Shown here: positions 1 through 7,690 of the stretch, piece after piece
Layout: each line of letters starts with the position of its first letter
Numbering within the stretch: position 1 is the first letter of the stretch
Assembly: GCA_910575005.1 (NCBI GenBank)
Contig: CAJTCL010000010.1
Coordinates: forward strand, 97,544 to 161,543
From: Lachnospiraceae bacterium
GTDB lineage: Bacteria; Bacillota; Clostridia; Lachnospirales; Lachnospiraceae
Reading direction: 5' to 3'
DNA: 64,000 nucleotides
Made by a program: the position numbers and the translations under genes
The notes under the pieces: model-generated
Told to the model about the DNA's origin: nothing
Databases searched by the model: none
The model's input: the letters and a program-made list of their open reading frames with translations, nothing else

Positions 1-813
1 ACCAGTGAAAATACAACGGTTGGGTTTTCAAAAAAACTTGATTTTGAGACTAAAAATAGATTGAAGAGTACCTTGAATTTTGAAAAGATGCGAGAATTTG
101 GAGTAATTGTGCGCACAAATGCAGCTTTCGCATCTTTAGATGAGATTTTAGCTGAATATCATGTTCTCAAACAAGAATATCTTCAGATTAAGAAAATCTT
201 TTCCCATCGTACCGTTTTTAGCTGTCTTAGGAAACGAATGCCAGAATATCTTTGCAGCCTGCAAAATCTCAATCAGGGACAGCTTGATACGATTATCACT
301 GATGATTTAGTAATTTATGAGCAACTTCGAGATTATTTACAGGAATTTCAACCCGAAAACAGTCAAAAACTTAGATTACATGAAGATAAGTTAATCAGCC
401 TTAATAAGCTTTACAGCCTGGATATCCGTCTGCAGGAAGCCTTGCAGGAACGGGTATGGTTAAAATCTGGGGGGTATCTAGTAATTCAGCCTACAGAAGC
501 GCTCACGGTTATTGATGTAAACTCAGGAAAAAGTATTGCCAAAAAACAAGCGCAGGAACATTATCTTAAGATTAATCTGGAAGCTGCCGAGGAGATTGCG
601 CATCAGCTTCGACTTAGAAATCTTTCTGGTATTATTATCATAGATTTTATTGATATGAAATCAGACGAAGATAACGATACATTGATGAAAAGTTTGCGCG
701 CCTACGTCCGTAAAGATTGTGTGCGTGTTCAGGTAGTGGATATGACAAAACTTCATCTAGTGGAGATAACCCGAAAAAAAATAAAGAAATCTTTGAAAGA
801 ACAGTTGACATAA
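1..813 (+). CDS. rng: Ribonuclease E/G family endoribonuclease, C-terminal part (5' truncated by window)
   Basis: The frame is open from base 1, so only the last 270 residues are visible. RNase E/G enzymes cut single-stranded AU-rich RNA and process rRNA. The catalytic domain is recognisable: VIDVNSGK (Asp near visible residue 172) and IIIDFIDM (Asp near 215) match the two metal-binding aspartates of the DNase-I-like subdomain, joined by the usual NLEAAEEIAHQLRLRNL helix. The protein stops at SLKEQLT, just where the CPxC zinc-link and dimerisation tail of E. coli RNase G would start, so that tail is absent. It precedes rplU in the same direction, a common arrangement in Clostridia. Family assignment is firm; RNase E versus G naming is by size and context. 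Confidence 0.88.
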   Translation, partial: TSENTTVGFSKKLDFETKNRLKSTLNFEKMREFGVIVRTNAAFASLDEILAEYHVLKQEYLQIKKIFSHRTVFSCLRKRMPEYLCSLQNLNQGQLDTIITDDLVIYEQLRDYLQEFQPENSQKLRLHEDKLISLNKLYSLDIRLQEALQERVWLKSGGYLVIQPTEALTVIDVNSGKSIAKKQAQEHYLKINLEAAEEIAHQLRLRNLSGIIIIDFIDMKSDEDNDTLMKSLRAYVRKDCVRVQVVDMTKLHLVEITRKKIKKSLKEQLT

Positions 814-838
814 TTGGTATTTTGTGCTAATCTATATG

Positions 839-911
839 AGTATGCCGCACAGTGAGGTTAAAGTCTGCATAAGCAGCACCGTAACTGGCGAGTAATGATA
901 ATAGGAGGTGC
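839..911 (+). promoter_or_regulatory. Ribosomal protein L21 leader element
   Basis: The stretch between the RNase G stop and rplU carries the blocks TATGCCGCACAG, GCACCGTAACTGGCGAGT and the AGGAGGTGC ribosome-binding site in the order I recall for the Firmicutes L21 leader family upstream of rplU. That leader is thought to mediate autogenous control of the L21-Prp-L27 operon. The assignment rests on remembered consensus and position, not on a covariance search. Confidence 0.65.
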
Positions 912-914
912 CAT

Positions 915-1220
915 ATGTACGCAATTATAGCAACAGGTGGTAAGCAGTACAAAGTATCTGAAGGCGATATCATTACCATTGAAAAGCTTGGTGTGGAAGC
1001 TGGTGAAAAAGTTACTTTTGATGACGTGTTAGCAGTAAGTGACGGTTCCTTAAAGGTTGGAGCCGACGCAGCAAATGCAACAGTAGAAGCTTCTGTAGTG
1101 GAAAACGGCAGAGGAAAAAAAGTAATCGTTTACAAGTATAAGAGAAAAACTGGCTATCACAAAAAGAACGGTCACAGACAGTCCTTTACCAAGGTTAAGA
1201 TTGAAAAGATTAATGGCTAA
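915..1220 (+). CDS. rplU: 50S ribosomal protein L21
   Basis: This 101-residue protein binds 23S rRNA in the large subunit. The N-terminus [14 protein letters not shown] and the C-terminal block [16 protein letters not shown] are hallmark L21 sequences, and the length is standard. The ATG follows a near-perfect AGGAGGTG ribosome-binding site. It is the first gene after the leader and begins the rplU-prp-rpmA operon, with only 16 bases to the next gene. Confidence 0.98.
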   Translation: MYAIIATGGKQYKVSEGDIITIEKLGVEAGEKVTFDDVLAVSDGSLKVGADAANATVEASVVENGRGKKVIVYKYKRKTGYHKKNGHRQSFTKVKIEKING

Positions 1221-1236
1221 TCGATAAGGAATTGTT

Positions 1237-1566
1237 ATGGTGACAATAACGATTTATGAAAACCAGAACAAGGAATATACAGCGTTTCGTTGTATGGGAC
1301 ATGCTGAATATGCTGTTTTAGGAGAAGATATTGTATGCGCCGCTGTCTCTGTGTTGGTAATCAATACCATCAATTCCGTGGAACATCTTGTTTCAGATAA
1401 GTTTGAATTGGCAACAGATCAAGAGAGTGGTTTGATTGATTTTTCTTTGCAGGAAGGCTATTCTAAAGAATCGCTTTTATTAATCCGTTCTCTGGTTTTA
1501 GGCTTACAGGGAATACAAAAAAATTACGGAACTGAATATATAATGCTTAAATTCGAGGAGGTGTAA
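1237..1566 (+). CDS. prp: Prp family cysteine protease for L27 maturation (YsxB)
   Basis: A 109-residue protein of the Prp family, which in Firmicutes removes the N-terminal extension of ribosomal protein L27. The active-site pair is visible as GHA (His22) and DIVCAAVS (Cys34), the same numbering as in the characterised Staphylococcus aureus enzyme. The gene lies between rplU and rpmA, three bases before rpmA, the invariant position of this family. Its predicted substrate motif is present at the start of the downstream L27, which supports an active protease. Confidence 0.93.
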   Translation: MVTITIYENQNKEYTAFRCMGHAEYAVLGEDIVCAAVSVLVINTINSVEHLVSDKFELATDQESGLIDFSLQEGYSKESLLLIRSLVLGLQGIQKNYGTEYIMLKFEEV

Positions 1567-1569
1567 AGC

Positions 1570-1860
1570 ATGTTGAATATGAACCTTCAATTTTTTGCAC
1601 ATAAAAAGGGAGTTGGTTCTACCAAGAATGGTAGAGATTCTGAATCCAAGAGATTGGGTGCGAAGAGAGCTGATGGACAGTTTGTAAAAGCTGGAAATAT
1701 TTTATACAGACAGCGTGGAACTAAGATTCATCCCGGTGTAAATGTAGGAAAAGGCGGAGATGATACCTTATTTGCCAAAGTTGACGGTGTACTGAGGTTT
1801 GAGAGAAAAGGAAGAGACAAGAAGCAGGCTTCTGTATATCCCGTAGCAAGCAACGAATAA
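1570..1860 (+). CDS. rpmA: 50S ribosomal protein L27 with cleavable N-terminal extension
   Basis: A 96-residue L27, whose N-terminus reaches the peptidyl-transferase centre. The protein starts MLNMNLQFF and continues [15 protein letters not shown]; the first nine residues match the Firmicutes extension that Prp removes after the second Phe, exposing Ala10. The core [15 protein letters not shown] is canonical. Its start lies three bases after the prp stop, and the ribosome-binding site GAGGAGG lies inside the end of prp, so the two are probably translationally coupled. Confidence 0.98.
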   Translation: MLNMNLQFFAHKKGVGSTKNGRDSESKRLGAKRADGQFVKAGNILYRQRGTKIHPGVNVGKGGDDTLFAKVDGVLRFERKGRDKKQASVYPVASNE

Positions 1861-1880
1861 GACAAGATTTTATACGACTG

Positions 1881-1908
1881 ATAGACTCGGCTGAATAGTC
1901 GGGTCTAT
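1881..1908 (+). terminator. Stem-loop between rpmA and obg (weak terminator or processing hairpin)
   Basis: A 12-bp stem (two G-T pairs) with a GAAT loop sits 20 bases after the rpmA stop. The following bases TCTATATTAT contain no clear U-run, so it is a poor intrinsic terminator. It could attenuate transcription into obg or protect the 3' end of the ribosomal-protein message. Confidence 0.4.
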
Positions 1909-2000
1909 TCTATATTATCAAGATAGAACAAGCCTGGTGGCGTCTTATTTAAGAACATTGTCGGTGTTTTTGCTGCGGGCAGGCATAGGAAGGAGTTTAA

Positions 2001-3287
2001 ATGTTTGCAGATAACGCAAAAATTATTTTAAAATCAGGAAAAGGCGGAGATGGTCATGTATCTTTCCGACGTGAAAAATATGTACCAAACGGAGGGCCTG
2101 ACGGTGGTGATGGCGGCCGTGGAGGAGATTTGATTTTTCAAATAGATCCTGGTTTAAACACCCTAACGGCTTTCCGTCATAAGCGTAAATATGCGGCTGG
2201 TAATGGAGAAGAGGGCGGTAAGCGAAATTGTCATGGGAAAAAGGGAGAAGACCTTATTGTTAAGGTTCCCGCGGGGACAATTATAAGAGATGCTGAATCT
2301 GGTAAAGTGATTGCAGATCTGTCTGGGGAAAATACTAGACAAGTGATTTTGCAAGGCGGAAGAGGCGGGCTTGGCAATCAACATTTTGCAACTTCTACCA
2401 TGCAGGCTCCTAAGTATGCGCAGCCGGGACAACCAGGAATGGAACTTGAAGTGGAGCTTGAACTTAAGGTAATTGCAGATGTTGGGTTGGTTGGGTTTCC
2501 AAATGTTGGAAAATCAACATTGCTTTCCCGTGTCACAAATGCACGTCCTAAGATAGCCAATTATCATTTTACGACCTTAAGTCCCAATCTAGGAGTAGTA
2601 GATTTGGAGGGCGGCGCTGGATTTGTAATTGCAGATATTCCAGGGCTCATCGAGGGGGCTTCCGAAGGCGTCGGTTTAGGACATGATTTCTTAAGGCATA
2701 TTGAACGTACCAAAGTAATGATTCATATGGTTGATGCTGCTTCTGTGGAAGGACGTGACCCGATTGCAGATATCTATGCGATTAACAAGGAATTGGAGAC
2801 CTTTAACCCGGAATTGTTGAACAAGCCTCAAGTAATTGCTGCCAATAAGATTGATGCAATTTATGATGAAGCACAAAGTGCTTTGCCTGACTTAAAACAG
2901 GAATTTGAACCAAAAGGGATTCAAGTTTATCCAATTTCTGCGGTCAGTGGGCAAGGTCTGAAAGAATTATTGTACCATGTCAATCAATTATTGTCACAAG
3001 TGAAAGATGATCCGATTGTCTATGAGCAGGAATTTTTTCCAGAATTGGCAATGTTTCGGGAAGAAGCCTACACAGTGGAATATGATGAAAAAGATCAGGT
3101 TTATCTTGTGGAAGGTCCCAAAATTGAAAAAATGCTAGGTTATACCAACATTGACTCTGAAAAAGGATTTCTCTTTTTCCAAAAATTTCTGCGAGAACAG
3201 GGAATCTTGGAAGATTTGGAGAAAAAGGGCATCGTTGAGGGAGATACCGTTCGCATGTACGGATTGGAATTTGATTATTATAAATAA
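2001..3287 (+). CDS. obg: GTPase Obg/CgtA, ribosome assembly
   Basis: A 428-residue GTPase that acts in late 50S assembly and stringent/stress signalling. The order is classical: a glycine-rich Obg fold (residues 1 to about 158, with repeated GGDGG motifs), a G domain with G1 GFPNVGKS, G3 DIPGLIEGA and G4 NKID, then the C-terminal OCT domain typical of Gram-positive Obg (about 345-428). The ATG is preceded by AGGAAGGAG. It continues the rplU-prp-rpmA block after a 140-base spacer containing a stem-loop. Confidence 0.97.
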   Translation: MFADNAKIILKSGKGGDGHVSFRREKYVPNGGPDGGDGGRGGDLIFQIDPGLNTLTAFRHKRKYAAGNGEEGGKRNCHGKKGEDLIVKVPAGTIIRDAESGKVIADLSGENTRQVILQGGRGGLGNQHFATSTMQAPKYAQPGQPGMELEVELELKVIADVGLVGFPNVGKSTLLSRVTNARPKIANYHFTTLSPNLGVVDLEGGAGFVIADIPGLIEGASEGVGLGHDFLRHIERTKVMIHMVDAASVEGRDPIADIYAINKELETFNPELLNKPQVIAANKIDAIYDEAQSALPDLKQEFEPKGIQVYPISAVSGQGLKELLYHVNQLLSQVKDDPIVYEQEFFPELAMFREEAYTVEYDEKDQVYLVEGPKIEKMLGYTNIDSEKGFLFFQKFLREQGILEDLEKKGIVEGDTVRMYGLEFDYYK

Positions 3288-3349
3288 TTATTTAGAACCC
3301 AACGCCACAGACATGTGTGAGCCAAGGGTACAAATAAGAAAGGAAAATT

Positions 3350-3649
3350 ATGGCTATGACAAGTAAACAGCGGGCTTATTTAAAAAGCCTTGCCAGCAAA
3401 ATATCTCCCATTCTTCAGGTAGGGAAGGCAAGCCTGACGCCCGAATTGATAACAGCAGTAGATGAGGCACTGGAAAAACGTGAATTGATTAAACTTTCCG
3501 TTTTAAAGAATTGTTTTGACGATCCGCGAGAATTGGCAGAGACAATTGCTGACCGTTCTCATGCACAGGTAGTTCACGTAATCGGAAAAAAAATTGTATT
3601 GTATCGTCCGGCAAAAAAAGCTCCTAAGATTGAACTTCCGCGACCATAA
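3350..3649 (+). CDS. yhbY: YhbY family CRM-domain RNA-binding protein
   Basis: A 99-residue single CRM-domain protein that associates with pre-50S particles. MTSKQRAYLKSLA at the start, VGKASLT in the middle and the downstream GKKIVLYRP are family signatures. It starts after AAGGAAAATT, 62 bases beyond obg, and precedes nadD by 12 bases, the usual obg-yhbY-nadD order in Clostridia. Confidence 0.93.
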   Translation: MAMTSKQRAYLKSLASKISPILQVGKASLTPELITAVDEALEKRELIKLSVLKNCFDDPRELAETIADRSHAQVVHVIGKKIVLYRPAKKAPKIELPRP

Positions 3650-3661
3650 AGGGCATTCAAA

Positions 3662-4336
3662 ATGGAAACTGAAAAGAAAATTACGCAGACGACAGATAAT
3701 AATCTTAAACGAATGGGGGTTTTTGGTGGTACTTTTGATCCTATTCACTATGGCCATCTGATGATTGCGGAAAATGCCAGAGAACAATATTCATTAGATC
3801 AAGTGCTATTTATACCTACAGGACATTCACCCTTAAAGCACAAACAGCAGATTACAGATTCCGTACATCGCTGTATGATGGTTTCTAAGGCAATTGCTGA
3901 TCATATGCAATTTGCTCTGCACAGGATTGAAGTGCATTCACAGGAGATCAGTTACACTTTCCGTACTATAGAGATGTTAAAGGAAAATTATAAAAATACA
4001 GAATTATTTTTTATCTTGGGGGCTGATTCTTTATTTGATTTTGAGTCCTGGAGAAATCCAGAATTAATTGTCAAAAATTGTAGTATTTTGGCTGCATACC
4101 GCGAACATAAGCGTCAGGAGGAATTTTTTTTGCATCTCTCATATTTAAATGAGAAGTATCCAGGGAAATTCTATCCATTAGATACGCCCAGCCTAGATGT
4201 TTCATCCCATGAGATCCGCAACAGAGTACAAGATCAAAAGACCATACGTTATTTGGTTCCCAAAGTGGTGGAAGATTATATTTGGGAGCACAAATTATAT
4301 AAGTCAGATACCACACAATACAGTGGAAGACCATAA
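3662..4336 (+). CDS. nadD: Nicotinate-nucleotide adenylyltransferase
   Basis: Converts nicotinate mononucleotide and ATP to deamido-NAD in NAD biosynthesis. The nucleotidyltransferase signature GVFGGTFDPIHYGHL is near residue 19, and the second motif is SSHEIRNRV near 181. An N-terminal tail of about 17 residues precedes the usual start; the internal ATG at 3713 has no ribosome-binding site, so I kept the long form. At 224 residues it is slightly longer than typical. The gene sits directly before yqeK, as in many Firmicutes. Confidence 0.93.
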   Translation: METEKKITQTTDNNLKRMGVFGGTFDPIHYGHLMIAENAREQYSLDQVLFIPTGHSPLKHKQQITDSVHRCMMVSKAIADHMQFALHRIEVHSQEISYTFRTIEMLKENYKNTELFFILGADSLFDFESWRNPELIVKNCSILAAYREHKRQEEFFLHLSYLNEKYPGKFYPLDTPSLDVSSHEIRNRVQDQKTIRYLVPKVVEDYIWEHKLYKSDTTQYSGRP

Positions 4337-4440
4337 AGTTATTATGTGTGGCTGATTTGTTTTTCACAAGAAAATAAAAAATTAATAATATCATATAAAT
4401 AGCTTATAGTAGAAATATTAAGAAACTTTTTAAGGATGTA

Positions 4441-5031
4441 GTGAGGCGAATGAAACGATTAGAAATCGAAAAAAAATTACAAAAGAAACTGGACAAGGCG
4501 CGTTATGTCCATACATTGGGGGTTATGTATACAGCAGCTTCTCTGGCAATGGCGCATCAGGCAGATATGGAACAGGCAATGTATGCTGGCCTTCTCCATG
4601 ATTGTGCAAAGTGTATTTCCAATGAGGATAAATTAAAGTTGTGTAAAAAACATAATATCCCTGTCACACCGTCCGAAAAACATAGTCCTTTTCTTCTTCA
4701 TGCAAAGCTTGGAGCATATTTTGCAAAAAAGAAATATGAGGTGGAAGATCCTGAAATTTTACATGCTATTCAAGTCCATACCACCGGAGTGCCAGAAATG
4801 AATACTTTGGATAAAATTATCTTTATCGCTGATTATATTGAGCCAAATCGTGAAAAAGCTCCCAATCTTAAAAAGATACGAAAACTGGCATATAAAGATC
4901 TCGATCAAGCATTGCTGCAAATCCTATCAGATACACTGGAGTATTTAAAGGAAAAAGGTGGAAAGTTAGATCCCCTAACTATGCAGACATATGAATATTA
5001 TCAAAATGAACTACGAAAATCAGAGAATTGA
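4441..5031 (+). CDS. yqeK: YqeK family HD-domain dinucleoside tetraphosphate hydrolase
   Basis: A 196-residue HD-domain hydrolase. Family members cleave diadenosine tetraphosphate symmetrically. Visible ligands are the early His in ARYVHTLGV, the HD pair in LLHDCAKC and later His and Asp residues in HTTGV and IADYIE. The GTG at 4441 is spaced 5 bases from AAGGA; an in-frame ATG at 4450 is an alternative. A 104-base AT-rich gap separates it from nadD, so it may have a promoter of its own. Confidence 0.9.
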   Translation: MRRMKRLEIEKKLQKKLDKARYVHTLGVMYTAASLAMAHQADMEQAMYAGLLHDCAKCISNEDKLKLCKKHNIPVTPSEKHSPFLLHAKLGAYFAKKKYEVEDPEILHAIQVHTTGVPEMNTLDKIIFIADYIEPNREKAPNLKKIRKLAYKDLDQALLQILSDTLEYLKEKGGKLDPLTMQTYEYYQNELRKSEN

Positions 5032-5113
5032 TTTGCAAGGAAAAAGTCAGTGTGAACTTACTAAAATCCTATTTCAAAAATTAGTCTAGAATTTACAGAA
5101 AGGAGAGTATCAT

Positions 5114-5470
5114 ATGAGTATTAATGTTTCACGTGAAATGGCAAAAACAGCTTGTGACGCATTATCTGAAAAAAAGGCAGAGGAATTACGGGTAATTGAT
5201 ATCAGTGAAATTTCTCCAATTGCAGATTATTTTATCATAGCAACAGGAACTAACACCAATCAACTGCAGTCAATGGTAGACGCTGTGGACGAGAAGCTGA
5301 CAGAAACGGGACATCGTGCAAAGCAGATTGAGGGAAACCGCAGTTCCAGTTGGATCCTTATGGATTATGGTGATATTATTGTACATCTGTTTTCCAAAGA
5401 GGATCGTCTCTTCTATAATTTAGAAAGAATTTGGACAGATGGCAAGAAGATACCAGTAGACGAATTGTAA
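5114..5470 (+). CDS. rsfS: Ribosomal silencing factor RsfS
   Basis: A 118-residue RsfS/YbeB/Iojap protein that binds L14 and blocks subunit joining when nutrients are scarce. The signatures ISPIADYFIIATGTN and the C-terminal DYGDIIVHLF are intact. A strong GAAAGGAG precedes the ATG. It follows yqeK as in most Firmicutes and is the last gene of this forward block, ending about 110 bases before a strong terminator. Confidence 0.95.
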   Translation: MSINVSREMAKTACDALSEKKAEELRVIDISEISPIADYFIIATGTNTNQLQSMVDAVDEKLTETGHRAKQIEGNRSSSWILMDYGDIIVHLFSKEDRLFYNLERIWTDGKKIPVDEL

Positions 5471-5583
5471 TAATTCCAGATGGAAAATCATATAATGTTG
5501 TAAAGATAGCTAAAAAATTTATATCTACCAATGAAGATCTTTCTGTTTGATCGTTTATAGGTGAGAATAATTCATTTATAGGA

Positions 5584-5630
5584 TAGGGTGTCAAAAGGGT
5601 ATTGTGCATCTTTTGACACCCTAATTTTTA
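5584..5630 (+). terminator. Intrinsic terminator of the rsfS operon
   Basis: A perfect 14-bp stem (TAGGGTGTCAAAAG with its complement) around a 12-base loop is followed by AATTTTTATCTT. It lies 114 bases beyond the rsfS stop and ends the forward operon before the convergent NADAR gene. Confidence 0.85.
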
Positions 5631-5726
5631 TCTTATAGGAAATTCTTTCGGAATTCCTATTTGTTATTTGATATAATATATTTTCATTCTTTATGTGATC
5701 ACTAAGAAATTTTAATGAATAGTTAT

Positions 5727-6206
5727 CTATTTTAGTACGGCACGCACTCTCATTAAAGTAAAACCTAATAAGTTTTGGCCTTTCCACTCATTCAAATCAA
5801 ATCGCCGTTCATCTTTCATTGAAAGTCCAATTCCCCATATTTTATCTTTAACTGCACATTCCGCTAATATATGGTCTTGTGTAGCCAAAAGTTTGTCTTT
5901 TAACTCAATATTTTGCTGAAATTTTTCAAGTAATCCCTGATAAACAATAAGCTGCCGTATACCATTCCATAATATATCTTGATAGTTTTTGACACACCTT
6001 CCTAAGGCTTTGATTTTTCCTACATTAATTGTATTTAGTATTTGCCCTGCAATCTCCATGTCATCAAAAAGTAATGCCTTTTGGTACATCATATACTGTT
6101 CCATAGAAGAATATTGAATGCTATTCACAAAAAAATCCGAGAGATACCAATTACTCAAATATCCATTTATTTCATCAGGATTATGAAAGCATATAATTTT
6201 TTCCAC
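5727..6206 (-). CDS. NADAR (YbiA-like, former DUF1768) family protein
   Basis: A 159-residue single-domain NADAR protein. Family signatures seen: YLSNWYLSDFF at the start, SSMEQYMMYQKALLF, and the WGIGL core followed by WKGQNLLGFTLMRVR at the end. Characterised members hydrolyse N-glycosidic bonds of riboflavin-pathway intermediates (YbiA) or remove ADP-ribose from guanine in DNA, as the antidote to DarT-type toxins. No toxin partner is visible next to it. The start is GTG, with GGAGG about 11 bases upstream. It faces the rsfS operon and is transcribed in the same direction as lexA. Exact substrate is unknown. Confidence 0.82.
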   Translation of the reverse strand: MEKIICFHNPDEINGYLSNWYLSDFFVNSIQYSSMEQYMMYQKALLFDDMEIAGQILNTINVGKIKALGRCVKNYQDILWNGIRQLIVYQGLLEKFQQNIELKDKLLATQDHILAECAVKDKIWGIGLSMKDERRFDLNEWKGQNLLGFTLMRVRAVLK

Positions 6207-6325
6207 AATAATTCTGCCTCCAGTCTTGATCTTTATTATACATTACTACTTATTTATACGATCCTTTTCACCAACCCATAATTCCACAAATTGAATTTTT
6301 AATTTCAATTTTAAAGTAACAAAAC

Positions 6326-6943
6326 TTATTCAAAGAAGCGAATCACACCAAAAACTTTGCCTAATATGGTACAGTTATCTACAATAATTGGTTCCATTGT
6401 ATCGTTTTCGGGCTGCAAGCGGTATTGTCCATCTTCTTTATAGAATGTCTTAACAGTGGCAGAGTCTTCCACCAATGCTACAACCATATCGCCATTTGAT
6501 GCAGTAGGTTGAGAGCGCACGAGTATATGGTCGCCATCAAAAATACCTGCATTTATCATACTTTCCCCTTTTACTTTTAACATGAATGATTCTTCATTCG
6601 GCATATACTCAGTAGGAATTGGAAAATAGGTCTCAACATTTTCTACAGCCAACAGCGGTTCCCCAGCGGCTACACGGCCTAATAAGGGGACATTTACAAC
6701 TTCACGACGGCTCAGATTAAACGTATCATCAATAATCTCAATTGCTCTTGGCTTAGTCGGATCCCTGCGTATGTAACCATTCTTCTCTAAGGTTTCCAAA
6801 TGAGAATGAACAGAAGACGTTGATTTCAGATGAACCGCCTCACAGATATCTCTGACTGCTGGCGGATAACCTCGATTTAAAATCTCACTCTTAATATATT
6901 CCAAAATTTCTTTCTGCTTATCACTGATCTTTCCATATGCCAT
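6326..6943 (-). CDS. lexA: SOS repressor LexA
   Basis: A 205-residue LexA. The N-terminal winged helix-turn-helix (1 to about 65) is followed by the peptidase domain. The self-cleavage site is Ala93-Gly94 in VAAGE, the nucleophile is Ser128 in GESMI and the general base is Lys165 in ATVKTF, so all catalytic elements for RecA-stimulated autocleavage are present. Strong AGGAGG lies before the ATG. The gene is divergent from a LysM membrane protein whose control region carries SOS-like boxes, the same topology as lexA-yneA in Bacillus. Confidence 0.97.
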   Translation of the reverse strand: MAYGKISDKQKEILEYIKSEILNRGYPPAVRDICEAVHLKSTSSVHSHLETLEKNGYIRRDPTKPRAIEIIDDTFNLSRREVVNVPLLGRVAAGEPLLAVENVETYFPIPTEYMPNEESFMLKVKGESMINAGIFDGDHILVRSQPTASNGDMVVALVEDSATVKTFYKEDGQYRLQPENDTMEPIIVDNCTILGKVFGVIRFFE

Positions 6944-7021
6944 AAAATTTACCTCCTAAATATTCTGTTATTTAAAAAAGTGTATGATAAATAAAAATTC
7001 ATAAATAGCATTATTTTGTTT

Positions 7022-7050
7022 ATCATAACACATATTTCACCAAAATGCAA
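7022..7050 (-). promoter_or_regulatory. Predicted lexA promoter
   Basis: On the minus strand TTGCAT (7045-7050) and TATGAT (7022-7027) are 17 bases apart, a reasonable sigma-A promoter about 80 bases upstream of lexA. An inverted repeat (arms 6980-6991 and 7019-7031, GTGTATGATAAA-type) overlaps the -10 and could be a structural or operator element. Confidence 0.4.
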
Positions 7051-7061
7051 ACACATATTCC

Positions 7062-7133
7062 GAAAATTTGTTCTTGACAAACAAAATTATCTGCATTATA
7101 ATTCGGTTAAACAAGTGTTCGGAAAGAATGTTC
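7062..7133. promoter_or_regulatory. Cluster of three SOS-box-like sites
   Basis: Three 12-mers match the Gram-positive LexA consensus GAACNNNNGTTC at 7 of 8 fixed positions: GAAAATTTGTTC (7062-7073, touching the -35 of the LysM gene), AAACAAGTGTTC (7109-7120) and GAAAGAATGTTC (7122-7133), both just downstream of its -10. Placement over a divergent lexA/LysM promoter makes LexA control likely. Confidence 0.6.
7074..7102 (+). promoter_or_regulatory. Consensus sigma-A promoter of the LysM (YneA-like) gene
   Basis: TTGACA (7074-7079) and TATAAT (7097-7102) with a 17-base spacer form a perfect consensus promoter. Such a strong core promoter flanked by SOS-like boxes fits a gene that is tightly repressed and then induced on DNA damage. 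Confidence 0.8.
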
Positions 7134-7153
7134 GATTTTTGGAGGGATTAGTT

Positions 7154-7501
7154 ATGAAGTATCTTGATAAATTCTATTATTTGAATAATTTAAAAATATA
7201 TATAGGTGTTTTAGCTGTTACATTATTTTTGATTTTAGTTTGTGTCCTCGCAGGAAGCAGTATTTTCTTTGTCGGCAGATCAGAAGCTGCAGATGATAGC
7301 AATTCTTATAAGTATTATACCAGTTTGGAAGTTGAATATGGTGATACACTTTGGGGAATTGCCTCAAGTTATAGAACAGAAGAGTACTATAATTTACAAG
7401 ATTATATAGAAGAGATTAAAGCACTGAATGGGCTTCAAAGTGACATGATTCAATCAGGACAGTTCTTGATTATTCCGTATTATTCCAAAGAGCTGCCGTA
7501 A
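7154..7501 (+). CDS. YneA-like LysM membrane protein, probable SOS-induced division inhibitor
   Basis: A 115-residue protein with a short cytoplasmic N-terminus, one membrane segment (about residues 15-40) and an extracytoplasmic LysM-type domain (about 53-110) with YGDTLWGIASSY and GQFLIIPYY. I start it at the ATG 7 bases after GGAGGG, not at the longer upstream frame, which would overlap the promoter. B. subtilis YneA has the same design, the same divergent position beside lexA and is LexA-regulated; it delays cell division during the SOS response. The function is inferred from this parallel and from the SOS-like boxes. Confidence 0.78.
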   Translation: MKYLDKFYYLNNLKIYIGVLAVTLFLILVCVLAGSSIFFVGRSEAADDSNSYKYYTSLEVEYGDTLWGIASSYRTEEYYNLQDYIEEIKALNGLQSDMIQSGQFLIIPYYSKELP

Positions 7502-7690
7502 GTTTATTACAATTTTATTCACGCAAAATTAAGGCATAGAATCTTGTAGAGTGATTGTTTCTCTTGTATAGCCTCTGGTGGAACTATGACAAAGATAGAT
7601 TTTTTCTTGTTTTTTTAGGTAAATCATCTTATAATAATCAAGAGATAAACTTAGTTTCATAACATCAAAAATATTTACTTAGGAGAAAGA

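Noticed and set aside
5572..5787. 71-codon minus-strand frame after the NADAR gene
   Set aside because: It overlaps the 3' end of the NADAR gene in another frame and runs through the rsfS terminator hairpin.
7016..7153. N-terminal extension of the LysM gene frame
   Set aside because: The extension would cover the consensus promoter and SOS-like boxes. The ATG at 7154 has GGAGGG at good spacing and gives a standard single-pass membrane protein.
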